NCBI RefSeq assembly: GCF_022846615.1 | Contig: NZ_AP025637.1 | Coordinates: 2,939,001 to 3,003,000, forward strand | Direction: 5' to 3' | DNA from: Roseomonas fluvialis | GTDB taxonomy: Bacteria > Pseudomonadota > Alphaproteobacteria > Acetobacterales > Acetobacteraceae | Length of the DNA: 64,000 bases | Shown: positions 14,594 through 23,379 of the stretch, piece after piece | How the letters are laid out: every line of letters starts with the position of its first letter | Numbering within the stretch: position 1 is the stretch's first letter | Notes under the pieces: model-generated | Seen by the model: the letters and a program-made list of their open reading frames with translations, nothing else | Databases searched by the model: none | What the model was told of the DNA's origin: nothing | Position numbers and translations under genes: made by a program

Positions 14594-17149
14594 ATGAACC
14601 GCCGCCATATTGGCGCGCGAATGAGAACATTGCCAGAACCTTTCGGCGGCTGGTTCGCCGCCCGCGGCTGGACGCCGCGGCCGCACCAGCTCGCGCTGCT
14701 GGAGGCTGCAACGCGCGGGGAGCACGTGCTGTTGCTGGCGCCGACGGGCGGCGGCAAGACGCTGGCCGGGTTCCTGCCCTCCCTGGTCGACCTGGCGCGC
14801 CAACCACGCGAAGGGCTGCACACGCTGTATGTCTCGCCGCTCAAGGCACTGGCAGTCGACATCGCGCGCAACCTGACCGCGCCCGTGGCCGACATGGCCC
14901 TGCCCATCCGCATCGAGACCCGCACCGGCGACACCCCCGCCAACCGACGCGCCCGCCAGCGCGAAACCCCCCCGCAGATGCTTCTGACCACGCCGGAGAG
15001 CCTGACGTTGCTGCTCTCCCTGCCCGATGCGCCGGCCTTCTTCGGCGGGCTGGGTGCGATCATCGTGGACGAGGCGCATGCGCTGGCCGGGACCAAGCGC
15101 GGCGACCAGCTGGCACTGTGCATGTCGCGGCTGGCCACGCTGGCGCCGCGCGCACGGCGTGTCGGGCTGTCGGCGACCGTCGCGCATCCGCAGGCGCTGC
15201 GTGCCTGGCTGTCGCCGAGCGCGCAGGCCGACGACGTGCGGCTGGTGGAAACCAAGGGCGGCGCCGCCCCGGTCTTCGACCTGCAACTGCCGGAAGGGCG
15301 CCTGCCCTGGGGCGGGCATATGGGCCTCGCTTCCGCGCCCGAGATCTACCGTCGCGTGGCCGACGCGAAACTGACCATCGTCTTCGTCAACACCCGCGCC
15401 CAGGCGGAACTGGTCTTCGCCGCGCTTTGGCGGTTGAACGAAGAAGCCCTGCCGATCGGCATGCACCACGGCAGCCTGGAGATCGGGCTGCGCCGCAAGG
15501 TGGAAGCCGCCATGGCCGAAGGCCGCCTGCGCGCGGTGGTGGCGACGGCGTCCCTCGATCTCGGCATCGACTGGGGCGATGTGGACCAGGTGATCCAGGT
15601 CGGCGCGCCCAAGGGTGTGAGCCGCCTGTTGCAGCGGGTGGGGCGCGCCAATCACCGCATGGACGAACCCTCCCGCGCCGTGCTGGTGCCGGCCAATCGC
15701 TTCGAGGTGGTGGAATGCGTCGCCGCGACCGAGGCCGTGGCCGCGCATGAGTTGGATGGCGAAGCGCCGCGCCCCGGCGGGCTGGATGTGCTGGCGCAGC
15801 ATGTGCTCGCCATGGCGTGCTCCGCGCCCTTCCACCCGGATGCGCTGTACGCCGAGGTGACGCGCGCCGGCGCCTATGCCGCGCTGACGCGGCGCGACTT
15901 CGACGACGTGGTGCGCTTCGTCGAGGATGGCGGCTACGCCCTGCAGGCCTATGACCGCTTCCGCAAGCTGTTCCGCGATGCCGAGGGGATGGTGCATGTC
16001 CGCGGCACCGCGGTGGCGCGGCAGTTGCGGATGAACCTTGGCACGATTGTGGAAACGCCGCTGCTCAAGGTCCGCCTGCGCGGCGGCGGCGTGGTGGGCG
16101 AGGTGGAGGAATGGTTTGTCTCCACCCTGGAGCCCGGCGACTGCTTCCTGTTCGGTGGACAGGTGCTGAAATACGAACGCATCGAACCCGCCGCGGTGAT
16201 CGTGACGCGCGGCGGGGATGGCGAACCGCGCGTGCCGGTGTACGCCGGGGCGCGCATGCCGCTCACCACGCATCTCGCGGCGCGCGTGCGCTCGATCCTG
16301 TCCGACCCGCGGCGCTGGCGGCATCTGCCCGAAACGGTGAAGGAATGGCTACGGCTGCAACGCCTGAAATCCGAATTGCCGCCGCGCGACGGGCTGCTGG
16401 TGGAAACCTTCCCGCGCGGCGGCAAGTGGTTCCTGGTGGCGTATACGTTTGAAGGGCGGCTCGCGCACCAGACGCTGGGCATGCTGGTGACCAAGCGCAT
16501 GGAACGCATGGGCCTCGGGCCGCTCGGCTATGTCGGCACCGACTATGTGCTGGCCATCTGGTCCGCCTTCGAGCCGCACGATGTCGAATCGCTGTTCGCC
16601 GAGGACATTCTGGGCGACGAGATGGAGGAATGGCTGGCGGAATCCTCGATGCTGCGGCGGACCTTCCGCAACATCGCGACGATCGCCGGCCTGCTCGAGA
16701 AGAACCACCCCGGCGCGGAGAAATCGGGCCGTCAGATGACGATGAATTCCGACCTGATCTACGACGTGCTGCGCCGCCACCAGCCCGACCACATCCTGCT
16801 GCGCGCGACCCGCGCCGAGGCCGCGCAGGGCCTGACCGACGTGGCGCGCATCGCCGGCCTGCTCGCGCGCGTGAAGGGCCGCATCCGCCATCGCGTGCTG
16901 GACCAGGTCTCGCCGCTCGCGGTGCCGGCGCTGATCGAGGAAGGCCGCGAATGGGTCGCCGGCGGCGCCGAGGACGCGCTGCTGGCCGAGGCCGCCGCGC
17001 TGGTGGCCGACGCGACCGATGGCGCCGAACACTTCGCGGAGACCCTCGCCGAGGTCACCGACCCCATGCCCGTGCGCGGCACCTCCGTCGCGCGCGACAG
17101 GCGCCGGTCGAAATGGCGCCGCTCGGCACCGAAGATGGTGACCGGCTGA
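14594..17149 (+). CDS. Ligase-associated DEXH-box helicase (Lhr-like)
   Basis: Superfamily 2 helicase of 851 residues. Visible motifs: Walker A APTGGGKTLAGF (near 50-61), DEAH box VDEAHALAG, motif III GLSATVA, and motif VI QRVGRANH. The C-terminal half is the Lhr-type extension. It is the helicase of the four-gene ligase-associated DNA repair set, translocating on DNA with ATP. An alternative start at 14621 (MRTLPEPF) would remove nine residues and may be the true one, because family members begin near LPEPF. The next gene, PdeM, starts in a TGATG overlap at 17147-17151. The divergent exonuclease gene begins 20 bp upstream. Confidence 0.93.
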   Translation: MNRRHIGARMRTLPEPFGGWFAARGWTPRPHQLALLEAATRGEHVLLLAPTGGGKTLAGFLPSLVDLARQPREGLHTLYVSPLKALAVDIARNLTAPVADMALPIRIETRTGDTPANRRARQRETPPQMLLTTPESLTLLLSLPDAPAFFGGLGAIIVDEAHALAGTKRGDQLALCMSRLATLAPRARRVGLSATVAHPQALRAWLSPSAQADDVRLVETKGGAAPVFDLQLPEGRLPWGGHMGLASAPEIYRRVADAKLTIVFVNTRAQAELVFAALWRLNEEALPIGMHHGSLEIGLRRKVEAAMAEGRLRAVVATASLDLGIDWGDVDQVIQVGAPKGVSRLLQRVGRANHRMDEPSRAVLVPANRFEVVECVAATEAVAAHELDGEAPRPGGLDVLAQHVLAMACSAPFHPDALYAEVTRAGAYAALTRRDFDDVVRFVEDGGYALQAYDRFRKLFRDAEGMVHVRGTAVARQLRMNLGTIVETPLLKVRLRGGGVVGEVEEWFVSTLEPGDCFLFGGQVLKYERIEPAAVIVTRGGDGEPRVPVYAGARMPLTTHLAARVRSILSDPRRWRHLPETVKEWLRLQRLKSELPPRDGLLVETFPRGGKWFLVAYTFEGRLAHQTLGMLVTKRMERMGLGPLGYVGTDYVLAIWSAFEPHDVESLFAEDILGDEMEEWLAESSMLRRTFRNIATIAGLLEKNHPGAEKSGRQMTMNSDLIYDVLRRHQPDHILLRATRAEAAQGLTDVARIAGLLARVKGRIRHRVLDQVSPLAVPALIEEGREWVAGGAEDALLAEAAALVADATDGAEHFAETLAEVTDPMPVRGTSVARDRRRSKWRRSAPKMVTG

Positions 17150-17898
17150 TGGCCGCCGCCCCCATCCACATCGCCGGCGAGAGGCTGATGCTCGACCCCG
17201 CCGGCGTGCTGCACTGGCCCGCGCGCCGGCTGGTCTGCGTGGCCGACCTGCATCTGGAAAAGGGCAGCGCCTTCGCAGCGCGTGGGCAATTGGTGCCGCC
17301 CTACGACACGCGGGAGACCATCGCCCGCCTGCTGCCGGTGCTGCGCCGCTACGGCCCGCAGCGCTTGGTCTTCCTGGGCGATTCCTTCCATGACGGGCAG
17401 GGCTGCATACGGCTGGCCGAGGCCGATCGCACCGCCCTGATCCGCGCCCTGGACGGCATCGAGGTGACCTGGGTCGCCGGCAACCACGACCCCGCGCCGC
17501 CAGTCGGCCTGCCCGGCGCGGCGGTCGAGGAATGGCGCGATGGCCCCCTCACGTTCCGCCACATCCCGCAGCCGCGCGCGGTGGGCGAGATCGCCGGCCA
17601 CCTGCACCCGCGCGCCACCGCGCCGACACGCGCCGGCGGCGTCTCGCGCCCCTGCTTCGTCAGCGATGGGCGGCGCGTGCTACTGCCGGCCTTCGGCGCC
17701 TATACCGGCGGCCTCGACACCGCCGACACGGCCATTGCCGGGCTGTTCACGCGTGGCGGGCGTGCCTTCCTGCTGGGCGGCGAGCGGCTTTATTCCTTCC
17801 CGCTCGCGCCGCGGCGGGCCGTGTCCAGCGCGGCGCTGGAACGCTTCGGCAACCAGGACCTGCCGCTGCTCAACGCGACCAGGCTGCGCAGCGGCTGA
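17149..17898 (+). CDS. pdeM: Ligase-associated phosphoesterase PdeM
   Basis: Calcineurin-like metallophosphoesterase of 249 residues. The metal-binding motifs are in order: CVADLHLEKG, FLGDSFHDGQG, WVAGNHDP and GEIAGHLHPRA. This pattern is typical of the PdeM component of the ligase-associated DNA damage cluster, proposed as an endonuclease or phosphodiesterase that cleans DNA ends. Translation is coupled to the helicase by TGATG at 17147-17151. The gene ends 3 bp from the stop of the convergent M20 amidohydrolase. Together with the divergent exonuclease and ligase it completes the four-gene set in 6 kb. Confidence 0.9.
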   Translation: MAAAPIHIAGERLMLDPAGVLHWPARRLVCVADLHLEKGSAFAARGQLVPPYDTRETIARLLPVLRRYGPQRLVFLGDSFHDGQGCIRLAEADRTALIRALDGIEVTWVAGNHDPAPPVGLPGAAVEEWRDGPLTFRHIPQPRAVGEIAGHLHPRATAPTRAGGVSRPCFVSDGRRVLLPAFGAYTGGLDTADTAIAGLFTRGGRAFLLGGERLYSFPLAPRRAVSSAALERFGNQDLPLLNATRLRSG

Positions 17899-17901
17899 CC
17901 C

Positions 17902-19104
17902 TCACACCTTGAGGTAGCGCTCCGCCGCATCGGCCAGCACCTGGCAGCACAGCGCGAGGTCTTCCTCCTTGGTGTCCTCCGCCCAGTGGTGGCTGATGCC
18001 GCCGATCGAGGGTGTGAACAGCATCGCGACCGGCATGCGCTTCGCGATGTATTGCGCGTCGTGCCCCGCGCCAGAGGGCATGCGCGTCCAGGCGCCGGGC
18101 GCTTCCGCCTGCGCCGCGGCATCGAGCGCTTCCATCATCGCCGGGTCGCAGATGGCGGGCGTTGCGCGCGACTTCTGGATCAGCGTCGCCGGACATTTCT
18201 CGCGCCGGTTGCTCTCGGCCACCAGCGCGCGCAGCGTGGCTTCCATGCGTTCCAGCACGGGCACGCTCACGTCGCGGAACTGGAACAGCACCTCCGCGCT
18301 GCCGGGAATGATCGACGGCGCACCGGGTTCGAGCGAGATCCGCCCGGTCGTCCAGGTGGACCGCGCGCCGCACACGCGTGGAAATTCCGCGTCGATCGCC
18401 GCCAGCAACCGGACCGCCGACAGCCCGGCATCGCGCCGTTCGGCCATGGTGGTGCCGCCGGCGTGGTCCTGCATGCCCTCGAAGCGGATCAGCCACTGCC
18501 AGATGGCGACGATGCCGGTCACCACGCCCACGCGCAGGCCCGCACTTTCCAGCTGCGTACCCTGTTCGATGTGCATCTCGAAGAAACCCTTGTGGCGGCC
18601 GGGTTCGAGCTGCATGCGCGGCTTGCCGGCGAGCCCCGCTGCGGCCAGCGCCTCGCGCAGCGGCTGGCCGTCGTTGCGCGACTTCGACCGGTCGATCTCG
18701 TCCTCGGCCAGTTCGCCGATCATCGACCGGCTGCCGAGGAAGCCGCCTTCGAAGTGCCCTTCCTCATCGGCGAAGGCCGCGACATCCACGGGCAACCCCG
18801 CGCGCGCGAGTGCTACGCCCGCCATGACCCCGAGCGCGCCATCCAGCCATCCCGCCTGGTTCTGGCTTTCGATATGGCTGCCCACCAGCACATGCGGCCC
18901 CGGCCCCTTGTGCCGGCCATACACGTTGCCGATGCCGTCGATGCTGGCCTCCAGCCCGCATTCGGCCAGGCGTTCCATCAGCCAGCGGCGGCTTTCCATG
19001 TCCTGGGGCGAATAGGTCGGCCGGTGCACGCCGGTCCGGTAGGCGCCGATCTGCCGCAATTCGTTGAGGTCGCGCAGGAAGCGATCGGCGTCGATCCGGG
19101 GCAT
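17902..19104 (-). CDS. M20-family Zn-dependent amidohydrolase (N-carbamoyl-amino-acid hydrolase/allantoate amidohydrolase type)
   Basis: Protein of 400 residues of the hydantoinase/carbamoylase branch of peptidase family M20. Visible motifs are VGSHIESQNQAGWLDGALGV (metal-binding His and Asp, near residues 75-95) and FADEEGHFEGGFLGS with the catalytic/metal glutamates. HIEQGTQLE, typical of the dimerisation-domain border, also appears, and HAGGTTM and GAGHDAQY further on. Such enzymes remove a carbamoyl group from N-carbamoyl amino acids or ureidoglycolate precursors. The pairing with hydantoinase-like genes 2.5 kb away is suggestive, but they are not in one operon. The start at 19104 (MPRIDADRFLRDLNEL) matches the family length; longer frames do not. 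Confidence 0.9.
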   Translation of the reverse strand: MPRIDADRFLRDLNELRQIGAYRTGVHRPTYSPQDMESRRWLMERLAECGLEASIDGIGNVYGRHKGPGPHVLVGSHIESQNQAGWLDGALGVMAGVALARAGLPVDVAAFADEEGHFEGGFLGSRSMIGELAEDEIDRSKSRNDGQPLREALAAAGLAGKPRMQLEPGRHKGFFEMHIEQGTQLESAGLRVGVVTGIVAIWQWLIRFEGMQDHAGGTTMAERRDAGLSAVRLLAAIDAEFPRVCGARSTWTTGRISLEPGAPSIIPGSAEVLFQFRDVSVPVLERMEATLRALVAESNRREKCPATLIQKSRATPAICDPAMMEALDAAAQAEAPGAWTRMPSGAGHDAQYIAKRMPVAMLFTPSIGGISHHWAEDTKEEDLALCCQVLADAAERYLKV

Positions 19105-19246
19105 GGGCGGGCTCCATTCGTCGGGAAGCCATGCTGCGGTGCAAAATTCGTCGCGACAAGGTGCGACGTTAACTGCGCGGCAAGGAGTTCCGCGCTTTGT
19201 ATCGACTCGCCGCAAACCGCGGTGTTCCTGTCGCAGAGGCTGAAAA

Positions 19247-19456
19247 ATGACCGCCCTGGCGCCCCTCCCCCGTTCCACCGAAGACCTGAGCTCCGTCGCG
19301 CTGCTGGAATCACCGAAGGGTGCCGAACTGCACCTGCGCGGCCATGGCGGCACGCTGCTGCGCGTGCCGCTGGCCGATGCGGACCACCTGCGCGGCCTGG
19401 CCGCGCTGGCGATGATGGCCGGCGTGCTCGCCGCCCCGGCCGCGCGCATCGCCTGA
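19247..19456 (+). CDS. Small uncharacterised protein (69 aa)
   Basis: Short frame with an AGAGG ribosome-binding-like sequence 8-9 bases before the ATG. The predicted protein has a polar N-terminal half (RSTEDLSSVALLESPKGAEL) and an alanine/leucine-rich C-terminal half (ADADHLRGLAALAMMAGVLA) that could be a single amphipathic or membrane helix. No family is recognised. It sits in the gap between the divergent M20 gene and a TctC gene, starting 142 bp from the M20 start. Coding is supported by the spacing and the RBS, but it might be chance in a high-GC genome. Confidence 0.45.
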   Translation: MTALAPLPRSTEDLSSVALLESPKGAELHLRGHGGTLLRVPLADADHLRGLAALAMMAGVLAAPAARIA

Positions 19457-19533
19457 TAGGCTTTCGCCCGGCCGCCGCCACGGCCTAGGGTTCCCCCAGC
19501 CCGCGCGACACAACAGCGGGCGGGAGGACGCGC

Positions 19534-20466
19534 ATGACACGCATTGCCGCCGCGCTCGCCGCGGTGCTGACGGCCATCGCCGCGCCTGCGACCGCGCAGG
19601 TGCAGATGATCGTGAACTTCGCCGCCGGTGGCCCGACCGACATCGTCGCCCGCATGATGCAGAACGAGATGGCGGCCGCCCTCGGCCAGCCCGTGGTGGT
19701 GCGCAATGTCGCGGGCGCCGGCGGCACCATCGGCACGGCCGAGGCGGCGCGCGCACGACCCGATGGGCAGACCATCCTGTTCTCCCCGGTCGGGCCCGTC
19801 GCCATCCAGCCGCATTTCCGGCGCGGGCTGGGCTACACGCTGGAGAACCTGGCGGCCATCTGCCAGGTGGCGGACAGCCCCGTGGTGATGATGACGCCGA
19901 AGAATTCCGGGCTGCGCACGGTGGCCGACGTGGTGGCGCGCGGGCGTGCGCAAGGCCAGGGTTTCCCCTTCGCGTCAACCGGCGCGGGGTCGATCCCGCA
20001 CATCTCGAATGTCGCGCTCATGCGGCTCGCGAATTTCGAGATGAACCATATCCCCTATCGCGGATCGGGCGAGGTGATGCTGGCCTTCCAGCAGGGCCAG
20101 GTGCAGCTGTTCACCGACCAGACGCTGCTGATCCGGCAATACGACCTGCACCCGATCGCCTTCCTGACCGAACGGCGCAATCCCGACTTCCCCGACGTGC
20201 CGACCATGCGCGAAGCCGGCTACGACCTGGTCTACACGATCTGGTCGGGCCTTTATGCGCCGGCGGGCACGCCGGAGCCGCTGATGGCGCGGCTCGAAGC
20301 CGCCTGCCAGCGCGCCATCAACCACCCCGACGTGGTGGCCGGCATGACGCGCGTGGCGCAGCCGATCCTGTACCGCAACCGCGCCGACTTCGCCGCCTTC
20401 ACGCGCAACGAGAGCGAGAAGTTCCGCGCCCTGATCGCGGCTGCGGGGCTGCGTTCGGCCGAGTAG
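19534..20466 (+). CDS. Tripartite tricarboxylate transporter (TctC/Bug) substrate-binding protein
   Basis: Periplasmic binding protein of 310 residues. The signal peptide of about 21 residues ends APATAQ. The mature protein has the Bug-family opening VNFAAGGPTDIVARMM and the beta-strand/loop GAGGTIGTAEAARARPDGQT that binds the carboxylate of the ligand through a water pair. No TctA or TctB membrane genes accompany it. Orphan Bug proteins are common in such genomes and may share a single membrane component or act in signalling. The start is preceded by GGAGG about 6 bases upstream. The ligand is unknown. Confidence 0.92.
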   Translation: MTRIAAALAAVLTAIAAPATAQVQMIVNFAAGGPTDIVARMMQNEMAAALGQPVVVRNVAGAGGTIGTAEAARARPDGQTILFSPVGPVAIQPHFRRGLGYTLENLAAICQVADSPVVMMTPKNSGLRTVADVVARGRAQGQGFPFASTGAGSIPHISNVALMRLANFEMNHIPYRGSGEVMLAFQQGQVQLFTDQTLLIRQYDLHPIAFLTERRNPDFPDVPTMREAGYDLVYTIWSGLYAPAGTPEPLMARLEAACQRAINHPDVVAGMTRVAQPILYRNRADFAAFTRNESEKFRALIAAAGLRSAE

Positions 20467-20476
20467 GGCGGATCCC

Positions 20477-20506
20477 GATCGGGTGAATCTCATCTGATCG
20501 CGTGAA
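20477..20506. repeat. Two 11-bp direct repeats in the TctC downstream spacer
   Basis: GATCGGGTGAA (20477-20487) and GATCGCGTGAA (20496-20506) are 19 bp apart in the 146-bp gap between the convergent TctC and carboxymuconolactone-decarboxylase-like genes. Ten of 11 bases agree. No hairpin with a T tail is seen. It may be a copy of a dispersed intergenic repeat; function is unknown. Confidence 0.4.
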
Positions 20507-20612
20507 GATGCACGCAGGAACAGAAGACTGGCGGCGTTGCCGCGAGCGAGGCCAACGGCTGCGCCTCCAGCCCGCGTGACGAACGGCACGCCGCGGCATC
20601 GCGCCGCTGGCC

Positions 20613-21149
20613 TCATGCGTCCGGCGGCAGCACGTCCGCGCCGTTGATCTCGAGCGCTTCGAGCACGCGCGAGACGCAGTTGTAGCCCGCGATCGTGACC
20701 GTCAGTTCCACCAGCTGTCGCGCGGGGAACAGCTCGCGCACGGCGCGCGCGACGTCGTCGGGCACATGCACCTGCCGGGTCATGGCGTCGCAATAGGCGA
20801 GGACGGCGCGCTCGGTCGCGTCGAACAGCGTGCTGCCGTCCCATGCCGGAAGTGCGTCGAGCTGCGCCTGGCTCATGCCCTCGGCGAGCGCGATTGGCGC
20901 ATGCGCGGCCCATTCGTAGGACGCGCCGTTGATCGCGGCGATGCGGCAGATCACCATCTCACGCAGCCGGCCGGACAGCGTGGAGTTCCAGCGCACCGCG
21001 TCGAACATGGTGATCCAGCCGGTCGCGATCGGCGGTGCATGCAGCAGCATTCGGTGCAGGTGGCCGACCTTCTTGCGCGAGGCGCGGATCGCGGCGGCCG
21101 CCTCGACATGGTCGGGATGCGCCGTGTCGGCGTAGGGAATGCGGGCCAT
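20613..21149 (-). CDS. Carboxymuconolactone decarboxylase (AhpD-like) family protein
   Basis: Protein of 178 residues with the CMD fold signature: RLREMVICRIAAINGASYEW, then HAPIALAEGM, then LVELTVTIAGYNCVSRVLEAL. The redox pair CxxC of the AhpD peroxidase type is missing (the equivalent stretch is YEWAAHA), so it is more likely a decarboxylase-like or lyase-like member. The start at 21149 is preceded by GGAGGA. It lies 50 bp after the MaoC-type gene and is probably the last gene of the TRAP/hydantoinase operon. Its contribution to that pathway is unknown. Confidence 0.83.
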   Translation of the reverse strand: MARIPYADTAHPDHVEAAAAIRASRKKVGHLHRMLLHAPPIATGWITMFDAVRWNSTLSGRLREMVICRIAAINGASYEWAAHAPIALAEGMSQAQLDALPAWDGSTLFDATERAVLAYCDAMTRQVHVPDDVARAVRELFPARQLVELTVTIAGYNCVSRVLEALEINGADVLPPDA

Positions 21150-21199
21150 CGGTGTCCTCCGTGGCGCCGAGTGTGGCGCGCGCGACGCCGGGCGTGAAG

Positions 21200-21673
21200 T
21201 CAGGGGCGGCGGCGCAGCAGGTAGCGCTGGCGCCCGTCCATCACCAGCACGCCCGTCTGGTTGTGCACGGTGCTGCGCAGGCCGAGCACGCCGGTCGTGC
21301 GTTGCGGCGTGATCTCGTCGACCTCCAGCGCGGCATAGAGCGTGTCGCCGGCGAAGACCGGGTGCAGGAAGCGGGAGGACTGTTCGAGGAAGCCCTTCAG
21401 CGAGTCCTCGACCAGGTGCGGAAAGATGCCGGCGCCGGCGGCGGTCTGGATCGCCACCTGGAAGCCGTGCGCCAGCATGTGCGGCATGCCGCGCGCCCGG
21501 CAGTATTCGACATCGTAGTGCACCGGGTGGTTGTCGCCCGACGCCAGCGCGAAGGCGGCGAACAGCGCCTCGGTCATGGTGCGGCTCGGCAGGACGAAGC
21601 GTTCGCCGAGGGTGAAGTCCTCGAACCAGCGCTGCGCCGGCACCATGCGGTGCGCGGCCGGGTCGAAGGTCAC
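21200..21673 (-). CDS. MaoC-family hydratase/dehydratase
   Basis: Protein of 157 residues with a single hot-dog domain. The hydratase-2 motif is visible as ASGDNHPVHYDVEYCRARG followed by LAHGFQV, with the catalytic Asp and His. Such enzymes hydrate enoyl-CoA thioesters or dehydrate hydroxyacyl-CoA. The start is taken as the GTG at 21673, which overlaps the stop of the upstream hydantoinase B gene as GTGA. An internal ATG (MVPAQRW) is a less likely alternative. It stands downstream of a TRAP transporter and HyuA/HyuB, so it may act on an acyl-CoA formed from the imported compound. That link is inference. Confidence 0.85.
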   Translation of the reverse strand: MTFDPAAHRMVPAQRWFEDFTLGERFVLPSRTMTEALFAAFALASGDNHPVHYDVEYCRARGMPHMLAHGFQVAIQTAAGAGIFPHLVEDSLKGFLEQSSRFLHPVFAGDTLYAALEVDEITPQRTTGVLGLRSTVHNQTGVLVMDGRQRYLLRRRP

Positions 21674-23379
21674 GGGACGCCCGGCCGCGCGCCATCCGGC
21701 GCGATGTAGCCCCGCGCGCCATCCGGCGCGATGTAGCCCCGCGCGCCGTCCGGCGCGACGTAGCCCAGTTCGCGGTCGCGCGCCGCGGCCGCTGCGTTGC
21801 GTGCCACCGGATCTCCGAAACCGCCGCCGCCGGAGGTCTCCAGCCGCACGATGTCGCCCTGCCGCAACCGCACGCCATCCGACTTCGGTGCGATCGGTGT
21901 CTCGACGCCATCGCGGATGCGCACCAGCCGCCCGAGGCTGCCCGGCCCGCCCCCAGCCAGCCCATAGGGCGGGAAGCGGAAGCGATCCATGTTCGCGGTG
22001 AACACGCCGGCCGGGCTGTCCACCCGCCATTCCCGGAACAGCCCGAGCCCACCGCGGAACGCGCCTGCCCCACCCGACCCTGGCAGCAGGCCGTAGCGCG
22101 TGATGGTCAGGGGCATCTGGCTCTCGATCATCTCGACCGGGATATTGGCGTTGTTGTGCATGCCGAAGGACCAGGCGTTCACGCCATCCTTGCCAGGTGC
22201 CGCGCCGGTGCCGCCGATCTCGATTTCGACCAGCACCTCGCGCGATCCGTCCGCACCCTCGGTCTGGAAGGTCGCGACATAGGACCCGCCATAGTAGGCC
22301 GCGGGCATGCGGTCAGGCAGAGCCCGGTGCAGGCAGCCGAACATCACATTCGCCAGGCGATGCGACACCGCCACGCGATGCGCAACCGAGGCCGGCGCGC
22401 GGCAGTTGGTGACGGAACCCTCGCGATGGGTGATGCGGATCGGCCGGTAGCAGCCGGCATTGGCCGGCATGGCGCCATCCGTCGCGGCGATGATCGCGTA
22501 GTAGACCGCGCAGTTCGACATGGCCGGCGTACAGTTGATGGGGCCGCGCTGCTGGTCGGCGCAGCCGGTCAGGTCCACCACGATTTCGTCGCCCTGCACC
22601 GTGACCGCGGCGTGCAGCCGGACCGGCTCGCCCGAGATGCCGTCATCGTCGAGGAAGTCCTCGAATTCGTAGCGCCCGTCCGGCATGGCGCGGATGGCCG
22701 CGCGCATCGCCGCCTCGCTCATGTCGAGGATGCGCGCGGTGGCCTCGGTGATGCCCGCCGCGCCGTAGCGCTGCGCTAGCCGGCGGATCGACGCCGCGCC
22801 GACATCGAGCGAAGCCAGCTGCGACTGCAAATCACCCAGCATCAGCGCCGGCTTTCGCACGTTCTGGCCGATCATCTCCCAGACCGCGCGATTGAGCCGC
22901 CCGTTCTCGATCAGCTTCAGCGGCGGGATCCGCAGGCCTTCCTGGAAGACCTCCGTCGCGGTGGCGGCGTAGGACCCCGGCGCCATCCCGCCCATGTCGA
23001 TGTGGTGGCACAGCGCGCCGACATAGGCGACGCGCCGGCCCTCATGCATCACCGGCTTGAACACCAGTACGTCGTTGAGATGCTGCGCGCCGCAATACGG
23101 GTCGTTGGTGGCCACCACGTCGTCCGGCCCCCATTCGTCCGCCACCACGAAACGGTCGAGCAGCGTGCGCAGCGCCGCGCCCATGGAATTCAGGTGCTGC
23201 GGGATGCGCGCGGACTGCGCGACATTGTTGCCCTCCGCGTCGAACACCGCGGTGGAGTAGTCCAGCAGCTCGCGCACGATGGTGCTGCGGCTGGTGCGCC
23301 AGATGGTGATGTCCATCTCGGCTGCCGCGGCGGTCAGCGCGTTGCGGATGACCTCGATCTCGATGGGGCCGAACGTCAT
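21670..23379 (-). CDS. Hydantoinase B/oxoprolinase family protein (first HyuB)
   Basis: Protein of 569 residues, normal for the HyuB beta-subunit family that works with HyuA in ATP-dependent opening of hydantoin, oxoproline or related rings, or in acetone-type carboxylation. Typical phrases are ATNDPYCGAQHLNDVLVFKP, HHIDMGGMAPGS, and the glycine-rich GLLPGSGGAGAFRGGLGL. The last 36 residues carry three nine-residue repeats (GYxAPDGAR), not normally part of the family. The gene overlaps hyuA upstream by ATGA and maoC downstream by GTGA, so all three are co-translated. The true substrate is unknown. Confidence 0.9.
   Translation of the reverse strand: MTFGPIEIEVIRNALTAAAAEMDITIWRTSRSTIVRELLDYSTAVFDAEGNNVAQSARIPQHLNSMGAALRTLLDRFVVADEWGPDDVVATNDPYCGAQHLNDVLVFKPVMHEGRRVAYVGALCHHIDMGGMAPGSYAATATEVFQEGLRIPPLKLIENGRLNRAVWEMIGQNVRKPALMLGDLQSQLASLDVGAASIRRLAQRYGAAGITEATARILDMSEAAMRAAIRAMPDGRYEFEDFLDDDGISGEPVRLHAAVTVQGDEIVVDLTGCADQQRGPINCTPAMSNCAVYYAIIAATDGAMPANAGCYRPIRITHREGSVTNCRAPASVAHRVAVSHRLANVMFGCLHRALPDRMPAAYYGGSYVATFQTEGADGSREVLVEIEIGGTGAAPGKDGVNAWSFGMHNNANIPVEMIESQMPLTITRYGLLPGSGGAGAFRGGLGLFREWRVDSPAGVFTANMDRFRFPPYGLAGGGPGSLGRLVRIRDGVETPIAPKSDGVRLRQGDIVRLETSGGGGFGDPVARNAAAAARDRELGYVAPDGARGYIAPDGARGYIAPDGARPGVP
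21687..21767 (-). repeat. Three in-frame 27-bp repeats at the HyuB C-terminus
   Basis: Units at 21687-21713, 21714-21740 and 21741-21767. Each encodes nine residues, read on the minus strand as GYVAPDGAR, GYIAPDGAR, GYIAPDGAR. The two units closest to the stop codon are identical; the first in the protein has two changes. The repeat ends 14 bases before the GTGA overlap that starts the MaoC gene. Confidence 0.95.

Noticed and set aside
13518-14807. Longer exonuclease start at 14807
   Set aside because: This would overlap the divergent helicase gene by over 200 bp with Arg/Ala-rich sequence. Family similarity starts near the ATG at 14573.
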